The notes beneath the pieces were generated by a model. That model did not search any database and had not been told where the DNA came from. It was given only the letters and a program-made list of their open reading frames with translations. The translations under genes were made by a program, and so were the position numbers. From Sedimentisphaera salicampi (GTDB lineage: Bacteria > Planctomycetota > Phycisphaerae > Sedimentisphaerales > Sedimentisphaeraceae), in contig NZ_CP021023.1 in the NCBI RefSeq assembly GCF_002117005.1, positions 1,984,001-2,048,000 on the forward strand: 64,000 nt of DNA, read 5' to 3'. Of the stretch, positions 52,833-63,289 are shown piece after piece; positions within the stretch are counted from its first letter, which is position 1, and each line of letters starts with the position of its first letter.

Positions 52833-52936
52833 TTGATTTTTTTGTAAATCTTATATACTTATGCTTGGAGCTTCCTTTAGTAACAACTATATTGGGACGT
52901 ATTTAATATGAGCCCGCGTGAAAGTAGGAAGCTCCA
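52833..52936 (+). ncRNA. Candidate promoter plus structured small RNA
   Basis: An 11-base perfect inverted repeat, TGGAGCTTCCT (52866-52876) and AGGAAGCTCCA (52926-52936), encloses 49 bases. A sigma70-like promoter (TTGATT 52833-52838, TATACT 52854-52859, 15-base spacer) would start transcription at the foot of the stem. No open frame is present. It lies between convergent glnN and the prepilin-like gene. Family is not recognised, and it could be a mobile-element remnant. Confidence 0.35.
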
Positions 52937-52983
52937 CTAATATATGCCCTGCACGGCTGGAATCATTCTCCCTTCCTTATTCG

Positions 52984-53014
52984 AAATAAAAAGGCTGCCC
53001 GATTTTAGGCAGCC
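52984..53014 (-). terminator. Intrinsic terminator of the prepilin-like gene
   Basis: On the minus strand GGCTGCC (53014-53008) pairs with GGCAGCC (52999-52993) around an 8-base loop, followed by TTTTTATTT. It lies 36 bases after the stop of the gene at 53050. Confidence 0.82.
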
Positions 53015-53049
53015 CTGAGAATTTTGTATAAATTTTCCCCCTTGAAAGA

Positions 53050-53925
53050 TTATTTCCAGTGGTCTTTATCGGGCATAAACTGCCAAGACCACTGCTTCCC
53101 AGCAGCAATCATCTGGATGGTGTCAGTGCCTTTGCATCTGAGCACGCTGCCGTCGATATATCCGCAGTTGATCTCTGTTTTCCCAAAGAGGCCGTCTTTG
53201 GGCACAGTAAATCCGTCTCTGTCCTGTTCAATATTATCTGATGGGTTGGCGTCTTTGAGCACATGGTATGGCGGGTCTTCTACGCCGGCATCATTGCTCG
53301 CCCTTGCCACGGCTGAACCGTTAAACTTATGCGAGCAGACCCAGCTCTGGTTTGGTCTGAGCTGGTCGTAATAGCCCATATAATCGCTGATAAGAAGCTT
53401 GTTATCGCCTTTAGATCTCTTCCCCGGCCCCATAAAGCTTTCTACATTCCTTGAATTCTGGTAGTAAGATTTGAAGTTCCAGTAAAGGGCGTAGGAGCAG
53501 TTGAGGTCTATATTGTTATCAGAGACTACATTATCCTTGTTCGTGTAAGCCTGCTGATACGTATAGGTATCGCCGCCGTCGGTTATGGCAATGGTAGTTT
53601 TATCGAAGCCGGAAACTGGGCAGTTAAACAGCGTAACATCATCCACATAACCTTTAAGGTAGTTGTAGAGGATGGTGTCCTGATCGGCCTTGGTTCGGGC
53701 AAGAAGATTCGGCCTTGCACCTGAGGTTGGGTGAGGCGGGTAGTCATAATTGTCTGCGTGATAAGCTGTAACAGCGGTTACTGCCCCTTTCATATTAGAC
53801 ATACAAACGGTCATTTTTGCCTGCTCCCTCGCCTTGCCGAGAGCGGGCATCAAGATTGCCATCAAAAGGGCTATGATTGAGATCACAACTAACAGCTCAA
53901 TCAGCGTAAATGCTTTATTTTTCAT
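53050..53925 (-). CDS. Prepilin-type (type II pseudopilin-like) secreted protein
   Basis: The 291-residue protein begins MKNKAFTLIELLVVISIIALL, the prepilin peptidase motif, and continues with the long helix LMPALGKAREQAKMTVCM. The C-terminal domain ends with GLFGKTEINCGYIDGSVLR, a variant of the 'N..F.DGHV' signature. It is related in its first 40 residues to the 27512 product but differs afterwards. It is monocistronic, with a strong terminator after it and AGGAGA before its ATG. Its structural role is unknown; these proteins are numerous in Planctomycetota. Confidence 0.88.
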   Translation of the reverse strand: MKNKAFTLIELLVVISIIALLMAILMPALGKAREQAKMTVCMSNMKGAVTAVTAYHADNYDYPPHPTSGARPNLLARTKADQDTILYNYLKGYVDDVTLFNCPVSGFDKTTIAITDGGDTYTYQQAYTNKDNVVSDNNIDLNCSYALYWNFKSYYQNSRNVESFMGPGKRSKGDNKLLISDYMGYYDQLRPNQSWVCSHKFNGSAVARASNDAGVEDPPYHVLKDANPSDNIEQDRDGFTVPKDGLFGKTEINCGYIDGSVLRCKGTDTIQMIAAGKQWSWQFMPDKDHWK

Positions 53926-54156
53926 AACATCTCCTTTAAATAATTAACATAGCTTCATAAAAGTATGTATTTCGCTGCTGTTTTTTTTCAGAGAAATTAT
54001 TTTTTTTTAGTTATCAGGCTTAGGCAGATTCTCTTGGGAGCAAAAAGCTTAATTGTATTTGTTTTTTTATGTTCAATCTCCCGCTTCGCTCTGGAAGAAA
54101 CGGGGTTTTTAGTTTATAATTTCATTCTGAACAGGCTTTAAAACTATGGAGAAAGT

Positions 54157-55581
54157 ATGAAGAGCTTTGCAGGAAAAAAATATTACTTTGTCGGAGCTGG
54201 CGGTATTGGAATGAGCGGCCTTGCAATGGTGCTTCTGCGCAGCGGGGCAGAGATCTACGGCTCAGACCGGCAAGGCGGTTTTGTTATAGAAAAGCTCAAC
54301 AGCCTCGGCGCTGATATAAAGATCGGACATATGAAGGAATGGCTTCAGGCTGCGGGAGAAATGGATGCGGTTGTAATTTCTGCGGCAGTTGGAAGCGATA
54401 ATCCCGAGCTGAAATACGCAAAGGAAAAGGGCTTCCGCGTTCTGAAATACGCACAGATGCTCGGGCAGATAGTAGATCAGCATAAGGGCCTGGCATTTGC
54501 GGGCACGCACGGAAAAAGCTCCACCAGCGGCTGGGCGGCATTTATGCTCTCTCGTCTGGATTATTCGCCAAACTATATCGTTGGGGCGGATATCAAGCAG
54601 CTCGAAGGCTCGAGCGGAGTTGGAAAGGGAAGCGATTTTATCGTGGAGGCCTGCGAATACGACAGAAGCTTTATCAACATCCGCCCTGAAACCGCTGTTA
54701 TCACCAACATAGACCTCGACCATCTCGATTATTACCGTGATATCGATGATATTATCGGAGCCTTCAGCGAATTTCTTGCAGGGGTTAAGCCGGGAGGCAA
54801 GATCCTGCTCAACGCAGACGATAAATATTATGAGCCTCTGCTGAAAAGTTATTATGAACGTATGAGATCCTTCGGCAGGGAGCCCGCTGATATTATTACC
54901 TACGGTATCGAAGCCAATGCTGATTATAAGGCATCCGGTCTGAAGCTTGAGGACGGTACATACAGCTTTGAGCTCTGCTACGACGGCTACCCTACCGGCA
55001 GAATTCATATAGAGCTGCCCGGAGTGCATAACGTTTACAACTGCCTGGCAGCAATAGCAGCCCTTGGCAGCCAGGGCGTTGAGACTGAGGGGCTTATCAG
55101 AACTGCCGGGCTCTTCGAAGGGATAGACCGCAGGCTTATGGTGCTTGCTGAGAGGCAGGGCATCAAGCTCATAGACGACTACGCCCACCACCCTACCGAG
55201 ATAAGAGCATCGCTTGCCGCAATTCGGCAAATGTATCGACCGCAGAGAATCGTATGCGTCTTCCAGCCCCACCAGTACAGCAGAACAAGATTCTTCATAG
55301 ACGATTTTGCCGAAAGCTTTGAGCTTTCAGACCTCGTGATAGTTCCCGAGATATATTTCGTCCGCGATACTCTCGAGAGCACCAAGCAGGTTAGTTCGCA
55401 GGATCTTGTGGAAAAGATAAAAAACAAAGGCAGCGAGGCGGTTTTCATAGATTCGTTCACCGGCATACTGAGCTACCTCAAAGAAAATATAAACAGCGGG
55501 GATGTTGTGATTACCATGGGGGCAGGCGATATCTGGAAAGTGGCAGAGGATTACATCAAATGGCTTCGCACAGGAAGCTGA
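54157..55581 (+). CDS. murC: UDP-N-acetylmuramate--L-alanine ligase
   Basis: The 474-residue protein has the Mur ligase layout: nucleotide-binding GAGGIGMSGLA (about 13-23), the ATP P-loop GTHGKSST (116-123), VEACEYDRSF, NIDLDHLDYY and the C-terminal DDYAHHPTEIRA. It adds L-alanine to UDP-MurNAc in the cytoplasm, the first step of the peptidoglycan stem peptide. The presence of MurC supports a peptidoglycan-containing member of the group. An ABC exporter gene follows after 11 bases. The position outside a dcw cluster is not unusual for the phylum. Confidence 0.93.
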   Translation: MKSFAGKKYYFVGAGGIGMSGLAMVLLRSGAEIYGSDRQGGFVIEKLNSLGADIKIGHMKEWLQAAGEMDAVVISAAVGSDNPELKYAKEKGFRVLKYAQMLGQIVDQHKGLAFAGTHGKSSTSGWAAFMLSRLDYSPNYIVGADIKQLEGSSGVGKGSDFIVEACEYDRSFINIRPETAVITNIDLDHLDYYRDIDDIIGAFSEFLAGVKPGGKILLNADDKYYEPLLKSYYERMRSFGREPADIITYGIEANADYKASGLKLEDGTYSFELCYDGYPTGRIHIELPGVHNVYNCLAAIAALGSQGVETEGLIRTAGLFEGIDRRLMVLAERQGIKLIDDYAHHPTEIRASLAAIRQMYRPQRIVCVFQPHQYSRTRFFIDDFAESFELSDLVIVPEIYFVRDTLESTKQVSSQDLVEKIKNKGSEAVFIDSFTGILSYLKENINSGDVVITMGAGDIWKVAEDYIKWLRTGS

Positions 55582-55592
55582 CAAGAATATAA

Positions 55593-57305
55593 ATGCTGAA
55601 GAAATTCATACAATACTACAAACCCCACAAGGGCCTTCTGATTCTTTCCCTTGGTGCGGCGGTGATAGGTTCTGCTATTACCGTTTTCATCCCTGTAATA
55701 ACAAGAGGGCTTCTCAATGACCATCTGCCCGAAGAGAATATGAGGGCTATCAGTATCAGTGTGGCGGTGCTGTTTGCGATGGTTACCGCTGCCTCAATAC
55801 TCGCCTACATCCGCGTGAAGTGGGGGCATATTCTGGGCGTTCGCATGGAAACGGATATGCGTGCAGATATCTTCCGCCATATCCAGAAGCTCAGCTTCAA
55901 TTATTTCGATAACGTAAAAACCGGCCATATTATGAGCCGCATATCCAACGACCTCAACCAGATAGCAGAAATCGCACACCACGCACCAGAAGACCTGCTG
56001 ATATCAGCGATCGTGATTATCGGCGCATTTATTATGATGTTCAGCTTTAATCCCGTGCTTGCAGGAGCAGCTCTTATCCCGCTGATTGTTATAGTGTCCT
56101 GGGGGATCCTGTACGGCGGGATGATGCGCAAGGGCTTCAGGCGGGTTCGCCGGAAAATTGCCGATATAAACAGCTCTGTAGAAAATTCTGTGCAGGGGAT
56201 AAGGGAGGTTAAGGCGTTTGCCAACGAGCCCGAAGAGATTGAAAAATTCCATTCTGTAAACTACAGCTTCAAAACCGCAAAGGAGCGTATGTATGGAATT
56301 ATGAGCATTTTCTTCTCGTTTATGACATTCCTCACTGAGTCCTATTTTCTCGTAGTGATTTGTGTGGGCGTGTTTCTGATAAAGGCAGACCAGCTTACTG
56401 CCGGCGATCTTGTAGCATTCATCCTGTATGTGCACCTTATCCTGAAGCCCATTCAGAGGCTTGTGAATTTTTCAGAGCAGCTTCAGAGGGGCTTTGCATG
56501 CTTCGAGCGATTCATTGAGATTATGGAGATCGAGCCGGATATCGTTGACTGCGATAATCCCGTGGAGCTCAGAGATGTTCAGGGGCATATTCAATTTGAG
56601 GGGCTCTCCTTCAGCTACGACGGCAAGAATTATGTCCTCAAGGACCTGGACCTCACCATCCCCGCAAACAAAACAGCCGCTCTGGTAGGTGAATCGGGGG
56701 CGGGAAAATCCACCATCGTTTCGCTTGTGCCCAGATTTTATGAGCCTCAGAATGGCAGAATAACAATCGACGGGGTGGATATAATGAAGCTCAAGCGAAA
56801 GTTTCTCCGCGAGAATATCGGGATCGTTCAGCAGTCTGCATTCCTCTTTGATGCAACGATACGCGAGAATATAATGTACGGCAGGCTCGATGCCTCCGAA
56901 GAGGAAATCATAGAGGCAGCGAGAAAGGCAAATATCCTCAAATATATTCAGTCCCTGCCGGACGGATTTGATACGATGGTCGGTGAGAGGGGCGTAAAGC
57001 TCTCAGGCGGACAGAAGCAGAGGCTGTCGATTGCGAGGGTGTTTTTGAAAGACCCGCCGATATTTATCTTCGATGAGGCCACAAGCGCGCTCGATTCCGA
57101 ATCCGAAGCGCTGATCCAAAGTTCGCTGGAGCTTCTCAGCAAAGACCGCACCACCATAGTAATTGCGCACCGGCTCTCTACGGTGCGGGATGCGGATAAG
57201 ATTATTGTGCTCAAAGACGGCAGGAAAATCGAAGAAGGCAGCCACGAAGAACTCATCGCTCAAGAAGGCCAGTACCACAGCTTCTACACAATGAACGTGC
57301 TGTGA
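55593..57305 (+). CDS. MsbA-like ABC exporter (ATPase + permease)
   Basis: This 570-residue half-transporter has six membrane helices (about 15-310) and an ATPase with Walker A GESGAGKST, Q-loop IVQQSAFLF, signature LSGGQKQR, Walker B IFIFDEATSAL and the switch His in IAHRLS. It is of the MsbA/lipid-exporter type and works as a dimer; lipid A or another lipid is a plausible cargo, as lpxB lies in the window too. It starts 11 bases after murC, so the pair is probably cotranscribed. Confidence 0.9.
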   Translation: MLKKFIQYYKPHKGLLILSLGAAVIGSAITVFIPVITRGLLNDHLPEENMRAISISVAVLFAMVTAASILAYIRVKWGHILGVRMETDMRADIFRHIQKLSFNYFDNVKTGHIMSRISNDLNQIAEIAHHAPEDLLISAIVIIGAFIMMFSFNPVLAGAALIPLIVIVSWGILYGGMMRKGFRRVRRKIADINSSVENSVQGIREVKAFANEPEEIEKFHSVNYSFKTAKERMYGIMSIFFSFMTFLTESYFLVVICVGVFLIKADQLTAGDLVAFILYVHLILKPIQRLVNFSEQLQRGFACFERFIEIMEIEPDIVDCDNPVELRDVQGHIQFEGLSFSYDGKNYVLKDLDLTIPANKTAALVGESGAGKSTIVSLVPRFYEPQNGRITIDGVDIMKLKRKFLRENIGIVQQSAFLFDATIRENIMYGRLDASEEEIIEAARKANILKYIQSLPDGFDTMVGERGVKLSGGQKQRLSIARVFLKDPPIFIFDEATSALDSESEALIQSSLELLSKDRTTIVIAHRLSTVRDADKIIVLKDGRKIEEGSHEELIAQEGQYHSFYTMNVL

Positions 57306-57342
57306 GATTAACGCCGCCCCATACTCAATCCCGCTAAATTTT

Positions 57343-58083
57343 TCAATCGTAATAAATCTTTACAAGGCATAGGCCGTTTGGCGGGGCGAGCTGTCCTGCG
57401 GCTTTGCGGTCTTTGGCGGCGAAGATTTCTTCCATCTGCTCGGGCTTCCATCTTCCTCTGCCCACCTCCACGAGAGTTCCCACCATATTCCGCACCATAT
57501 TATACATAAACCTGTTGCCCACAACATCGATAATCACAAGCTCCGTCTCTTCCCGCACACTGCACTGGAAGATTGTTCTGATGCTGTCTGTCCTGCAGTC
57601 CTTGGCGGAGGCGAAAGACTTGTAGTCCTTCGTACCTTCCATCAGCCTTGCGGCCTCGGCCATTTTGCCGGTATTGAGGGGGCGGGGGTAATGCCAGAGG
57701 GTTCGCCAGTTGAAAATGGGCTTATCCCTGCCGGTGTAGATTGAGTATCGGTAATGCTTTTTCACAGGCGAGCCGATCGGATCGAAATCCAGCGGCACCT
57801 CTTCAATGCCGGTGATGCAGATATCTTCCGGCAGGATATTATTTACTGCACGTTTGATATTCTCGAGCGGTATCGGCGTATCTACTACCATATTCGCCAC
57901 CTGCCCGAGGGCGTGCACGCCGGCATCAGTCCTGCTTGTTCCGCAAACGTTCACCTTTCTCTCAAAGAGGGCTGCAAGCGCCTCCTCGAGAGTCTGCTGC
58001 ACGCTCACAGCATCCTTCTGCTTTGCCCAGCCGTGGTATGCGCTGCCGTCGTAGGCAACGGTCATTTTGATATTCTTATCCAA
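57343..58083 (-). CDS. truA: tRNA pseudouridine synthase A
   Basis: The 246-residue protein has the TruA catalytic motif GTSRTDAGVHALGQ (Asp near residue 53), YDGSAYHGWAKQ at the N-terminus and RNRFMYNMVRNMVGTL-like VGNRFMYNMVRNMVGT near 185. It converts U38-40 in tRNA anticodon arms. It follows the aminotransferase gene by 10 bases, and its stop lies 38 bases from the convergent ABC exporter stop. Length and motifs are normal. Confidence 0.95.
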   Translation of the reverse strand: MDKNIKMTVAYDGSAYHGWAKQKDAVSVQQTLEEALAALFERKVNVCGTSRTDAGVHALGQVANMVVDTPIPLENIKRAVNNILPEDICITGIEEVPLDFDPIGSPVKKHYRYSIYTGRDKPIFNWRTLWHYPRPLNTGKMAEAARLMEGTKDYKSFASAKDCRTDSIRTIFQCSVREETELVIIDVVGNRFMYNMVRNMVGTLVEVGRGRWKPEQMEEIFAAKDRKAAGQLAPPNGLCLVKIYYD

Positions 58084-58093
58084 GCCAAGCCTC

Positions 58094-59392
58094 TCAGCTT
58101 GAAAGATACTTTTCGATATTCTCGGCTATGGTTTTCCACGTCCAAAGCCGTTTTTTCTCGTCGGATTCCAGAAGCGTTACTCTGAATCCCATCCTTCCGC
58201 AACAGAATCCTGTCAGCGGTACAACGCAAACCCCTGCCGCTCCGAGCAGGTAGTAAACGAATCGCTTGTCCGGCGGTACATTCTGCACCTTATTCTCAAC
58301 GAATCTGCGCACCTCGGGGTCTTTTATCTCAAGCTTCTGCGAGCAGTTCAGGGCTCCGTCTTCAAACAGCACAGACATATAAAATGCCCCCTGAGGCCTG
58401 TTCACCTTAACGCCCTTTACCTTGCTGAAGAATTCGTAGGCCTCGTTTGCCCTTTTTTCAAACATCTTCTTGCGTCTTGTGAGGTGGTCGATGTATCTTG
58501 GGTCTCCGATTACCTTCGGAATCGCGTATTGCGGGAGGCTGGTTGAGCATACCTCAAGGCGTTTTGCGTTTATAAGGCTTGAGATATAGCTCTTAAACTC
58601 GGGATACTTATCCTGATTGAAAACCTCAATCCACCCGCAGCGTGCGCCGGGCCAAGGGAACTCCTTGGAGATTCCCCGAAGCGCTATCCCGGGAATATTG
58701 CCTATAACCTCGCTGAGATGAACCGTTTCAGCCCCGTTGTAAACTATATGGGCGTATATCTCATCGCAGACGATGAAAATCTTGTTCTTCTTTGCGATAG
58801 CCACAATCTCCTCAAGCAGTTCACGGGAATACACCGCGCCTGTGGGGTTGTCCGGATTTATCAGGAGGATTCCGGCGATTGAGTCGTTGTATTTCACTTT
58901 ATTTTCGATGTCTTCGAGATCGGGAATCCAGTTGTTGTCCGGATTGAGCTTGTATGTAAGGTGCTCATAGCCTGAATGCGCAGCCTCTGCGGAGGAGTGG
59001 GTGGAATATGCCGGCGATGGGCCGAGCACCCTCGCCTCCCTCTTGAGAAAGCCGAAAACTTTCGCTACCGCATCTCCAAGCCCGTTGAAGAATGCAATAT
59101 CGTTTGCAGTTATCTGGCAGCCCCCGCGGATATTCACCTGTTCAGCGAGAAAATCACGCGTTTCGATTGCCCCCTGCGTGTCTGTATAGCCGTAGGTGTA
59201 GTCGCTGCTTACGAGATCTTTGATAATCTCCTTTATCCAGCCGGGAACAGACTCGCCCTTCTCAATCGGATCGCCGATATTCTCCCAAGTAATGTCCACG
59301 CCGAGAGCCTGAAGCTGATGGGCTACTGCCACAATCTCCCTGATCTCGTAAGTGAGCTGGCTTGCGCCTTCGTGAACTATATGTCTTCTCAA
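58094..59392 (-). CDS. Class I/II PLP-dependent aminotransferase
   Basis: This 432-residue fold-type I enzyme has PLP Lys in LRGISKEFPWPGARCGW, cofactor-binding NPDNPTGAVYSRELL (Asn) and IVCDEIYAHI (Asp). The catalytic Lys is followed by 'EFPWPGARCGW', as in alanine/aspartate aminotransferase relatives such as AlaC. The amino-group pair cannot be determined. It is probably cotranscribed with truA downstream. The gene is normal in length. An IS110 copy with repeat sequence lies upstream. Confidence 0.86.
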   Translation of the reverse strand: MRRHIVHEGASQLTYEIREIVAVAHQLQALGVDITWENIGDPIEKGESVPGWIKEIIKDLVSSDYTYGYTDTQGAIETRDFLAEQVNIRGGCQITANDIAFFNGLGDAVAKVFGFLKREARVLGPSPAYSTHSSAEAAHSGYEHLTYKLNPDNNWIPDLEDIENKVKYNDSIAGILLINPDNPTGAVYSRELLEEIVAIAKKNKIFIVCDEIYAHIVYNGAETVHLSEVIGNIPGIALRGISKEFPWPGARCGWIEVFNQDKYPEFKSYISSLINAKRLEVCSTSLPQYAIPKVIGDPRYIDHLTRRKKMFEKRANEAYEFFSKVKGVKVNRPQGAFYMSVLFEDGALNCSQKLEIKDPEVRRFVENKVQNVPPDKRFVYYLLGAAGVCVVPLTGFCCGRMGFRVTLLESDEKKRLWTWKTIAENIEKYLSS

Positions 59393-59499
59393 TTGATCAC
59401 CTTTAATAAAAGCTCGGGGGCAGAAGCCCCGATGCCGACTCTGTTTGTTACACTTCAGCCTGTTATGATATTTAATTGATTATTTTAATCAACTCAAAT

Positions 59500-59771
59500 G
59501 CGGACAAACTCCCCGAAGGCGTGCGACAATATTTTTGGGCAAAGCTCTTTAAAGCCGAATCTATCCGCTTGCTCCCGTCCGCCTTCGGCGGACAGGCTCT
59601 TCGCCTTCGGCGGACTCCACGTGCGGCTCTGATTGTCTTTAGTATTACGCAGCGATTTCACAAAACGAGATATTTAAACCGAGCCACGCATGGAGACCCG
59701 CCGCAGGCGGGACGGAATAAGTGGACAGCAGTACGGAGAGAAAAGATATATATTAACCACAGAGGCACACA
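59500..59771 (-). repeat. Dispersed repeat, copy flanking IS110 copy 2
   Basis: In reverse orientation this reproduces the part of the repeat from CTCTGTGGTTAATATATATC through CCCGCCTGCGGCGGG-type hairpin, TGCGTGGCTCGGTTTAAATA and the GTCCGCCGAAGGCGGAC hairpin to CAAGCGGATAGATTCG. It ends at the insertion element. Together with 61021-61140 it is the split target of copy 2. Confidence 0.7.
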
Positions 59772-61019
<1,248 letters not shown>

Positions 61020-61020
61020 A

Positions 61021-61140
61021 GGGGCACAGAGGGGAGGATTTTTTTGACAGGATTTACAAGATTCACAGGATAGATATTTAAAGGCAAAATTTTGCCCCGA
61101 AGCCTGTGCGGTTCGGGGCTGTTAATCCTGTCTTAGAACT
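61021..61140 (-). repeat. Dispersed repeat, left part at IS110 copy 2
   Basis: In reverse orientation: GACAGGATTAACAGCCCCGAACC ... ATCCTGTAAATCCTGTC-type words and CTCTGTGCCCC, the same elements that precede copy 1 (40540-40631) but with small differences, for example an extra ATCCTGTGAATC. It lies between the insertion element and the PASTA/SUMF1 gene. The few bases 61141-61243 hold nothing else recognisable. Confidence 0.6.
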
Positions 61141-61243
61141 GATCCTGAATAATGATCAATTCCTGCGGTATTTTTAAATTTCAGTCCTCGCTTCGCTCGG
61201 ACGAAGGGTAAAAGAAAAAAGTGCAAAGTGTTAAATCCAGAGA

Positions 61244-62992
61244 CTACGGACGAACTACCCGAAACCCGTGGCTGCTGATAGGGCGGTACGGGTAGTAGTA
61301 GTTCCGGTACGAGACGGAGCAGACGTAGCCACTGCGGCCCCAGCAGCCGCCGCGGAGAACACGATCGCTTCCGCTGTAGATAGAGTTTGTCCACTCGTAA
61401 ACATTTCCCGCCATATCGCACAGGCCGTAGCCGAAGGCTGGGTAATAGCCGACCGGGGTTATACATGGCCGGCCTGATAGGCCGAGCGGGTTTGCATCGT
61501 CATAATTTGCCTTGCTGTGGTCTATGCTCGTTCCGCAGCCGTAGGTGTATGAGCCGTCGTAGTCTGCCGCCGCCTGCCACTCCCACTCTGTGGGGAGCCT
61601 GTAGCCGTAATAGGCGGCGAAAGCCTTAGCGCCGTACCAGCTTACCTCCCCTACAGGATGGTCGCTCATGTCATACCCGTCTCGGGTTTCAACATAGAAA
61701 GAGCCGTCTGAGTAGGATATCTGAGCATCGGAATCATCCATATCGTAGTAAATCTCCCCTGAATAATCCCCGCTGGCCCCGTAAACTTCCCCTCCGGATA
61801 TTTGAACATCGCCTGATGCAAGGGCTTCGTTGAGGTATTGGCAGTACTGGGCGTTGGTCGTCTCATACTTGCTCATATAGCTGGTAAAGCCACCATGGCC
61901 GCTTACTCCGGGATCATCAATATAGACCCATGTCATTCCGGTAGGGTCTGGCTGCTCGCCAAGCGAAACAACAAAATCAACAGCAGAACCAACAGCTATG
62001 CTCTCTCCTGCCAATGGCGATTGGCTGATAACAAGCCCCTCTGCTACAGTTGAGCTGTGCTCTTCAGTTACAGAGCCTACAGTTAAACCGGCGGAAATTA
62101 TAGCCGCCTCCGCCTGAGACTGCTCAAGGCCGGATATCTCCGGCACTGTTACCATCTCCACACCTAAAGAAACAACGAAATCAACAGCAGAACCAACAGC
62201 TATGCTCTCACCTGCCAATGGCGATTGGCTTATCACAAGGCCAGCAGCGATGTTGTCGCTGTAGTCTTCTGTTACATCACCAACACTAAGCCCAGCGGCA
62301 GCGATTGTATTTTCCGCATCAGTTTGATTAAGGGAGACCAAATCCGGCACCTCTGAAAGCTCAGGCCCTTTTGAAACTGTTAGAGCAACCACTGCACCTT
62401 CAGGAAGCACCTCTCCGGCTAAGGGATTCTGGGTGATCACATTGCCTTCGGCAACGGTATCGCTGTACTCTTCTGCAGCAGCGCTGGAAGTTAGCCCTGC
62501 ATCAATTATCTGCTGCTCCGCTTCTGTAAGCGGGAGATTCTCAAGATCAGGTACGAGGGTATAGCCGGGCATTACTTCGAGGAAATGCTTTGCAAAAAGA
62601 CTGAAATCTAGGGCATCAACTACTCCGTCATCGCTTAGATCAGGGGTGTAAACCAAGAAGGAATCTTCAAGATAAAGCACGCCGCTTTCAGAACTAATAA
62701 CTACTGTCCAAAGGCCAACACTTACGCCGCCGGAGACATCAAGCTCCGCTTCTAACTGCTTATCGCCTAATACCGTATAGCTTTCAGCTTTTATCAGCTG
62801 AGAACCTTTAAACAGCCACACACCCTGAACAGGATCGGCAGTGAAAGATGTGCCGTCGCAATCAAGCGAAATTATTGCGGCTTCTCCCTTTACGGCATTT
62901 GAAGGGCTTACATCAAGGATTGAACCTGCAAAAGAACTGCACGCTATTGAAATACACAGGAAAACGCTCAGTAACACCTTTGGAAATCTCAT
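61244..62992 (-). CDS. Secreted PASTA/dockerin-like protein with SUMF1 domain
   Basis: ATG 62992 (MRFPKVLLSVFLCISIACSS, AGGAG upstream) gives 582 residues. Order: signal peptide; TIG-like beta domain (about 22-115); dockerin-like DLSDDGVVDALDFSLFAKHF (about 120-140); three PASTA repeats (about 145-360; VPDL...A...G); and a C-terminal SUMF1/FGE-like domain (about 365-582; LPTEWEWQAAA, DMAGNVYEWTN, RVLRGGCWGRSGYVC). The two cysteines of formylglycine-generating enzyme (GGS-F-L-C-x4-C) are not both present, so catalysis of sulfatase maturation is unlikely. A cell-wall-binding carbohydrate-related role is possible. Confidence 0.8.
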   Translation of the reverse strand: MRFPKVLLSVFLCISIACSSFAGSILDVSPSNAVKGEAAIISLDCDGTSFTADPVQGVWLFKGSQLIKAESYTVLGDKQLEAELDVSGGVSVGLWTVVISSESGVLYLEDSFLVYTPDLSDDGVVDALDFSLFAKHFLEVMPGYTLVPDLENLPLTEAEQQIIDAGLTSSAAAEEYSDTVAEGNVITQNPLAGEVLPEGAVVALTVSKGPELSEVPDLVSLNQTDAENTIAAAGLSVGDVTEDYSDNIAAGLVISQSPLAGESIAVGSAVDFVVSLGVEMVTVPEISGLEQSQAEAAIISAGLTVGSVTEEHSSTVAEGLVISQSPLAGESIAVGSAVDFVVSLGEQPDPTGMTWVYIDDPGVSGHGGFTSYMSKYETTNAQYCQYLNEALASGDVQISGGEVYGASGDYSGEIYYDMDDSDAQISYSDGSFYVETRDGYDMSDHPVGEVSWYGAKAFAAYYGYRLPTEWEWQAAADYDGSYTYGCGTSIDHSKANYDDANPLGLSGRPCITPVGYYPAFGYGLCDMAGNVYEWTNSIYSGSDRVLRGGCWGRSGYVCSVSYRNYYYPYRPISSHGFRVVRP

Positions 62993-63289
62993 TTTAAAAA
63001 CTCCTGATAAATTAAAATCTTCTTCATCTTCAAAATTTACCAGCAAAAAAGTTAATTTCAAGTTAATTTTTAAAAAATCTTTAGCGGGTTCTCCGCAGCA
63101 GGCGGACTGGCTAAGCAAATAAACAGCAAAAAATTCTGCAAAGCATTGCAGCATGATGATTTGCATTTTGCCCAGAAAAATTGTCGCACACCCCCGAAGG
63201 CGTTAATTATTCACCCCTTCAGCGCACAGTGTTTTGAGAGGATTGCACAGGCAGAAACAAGAGGCAGATAAAGCTGATTCGAAACAAAG

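Noticed and set aside
52866-52936. glnA-type glutamine riboswitch or other known leader
   Set aside because: It lies downstream of glnN and no same-strand gene follows; the known core could not be matched by eye.
61244-62992. Formylglycine-generating enzyme for the two sulfatases
   Set aside because: The cysteine pair required for catalysis is not seen, and the protein is secreted with PASTA repeats.
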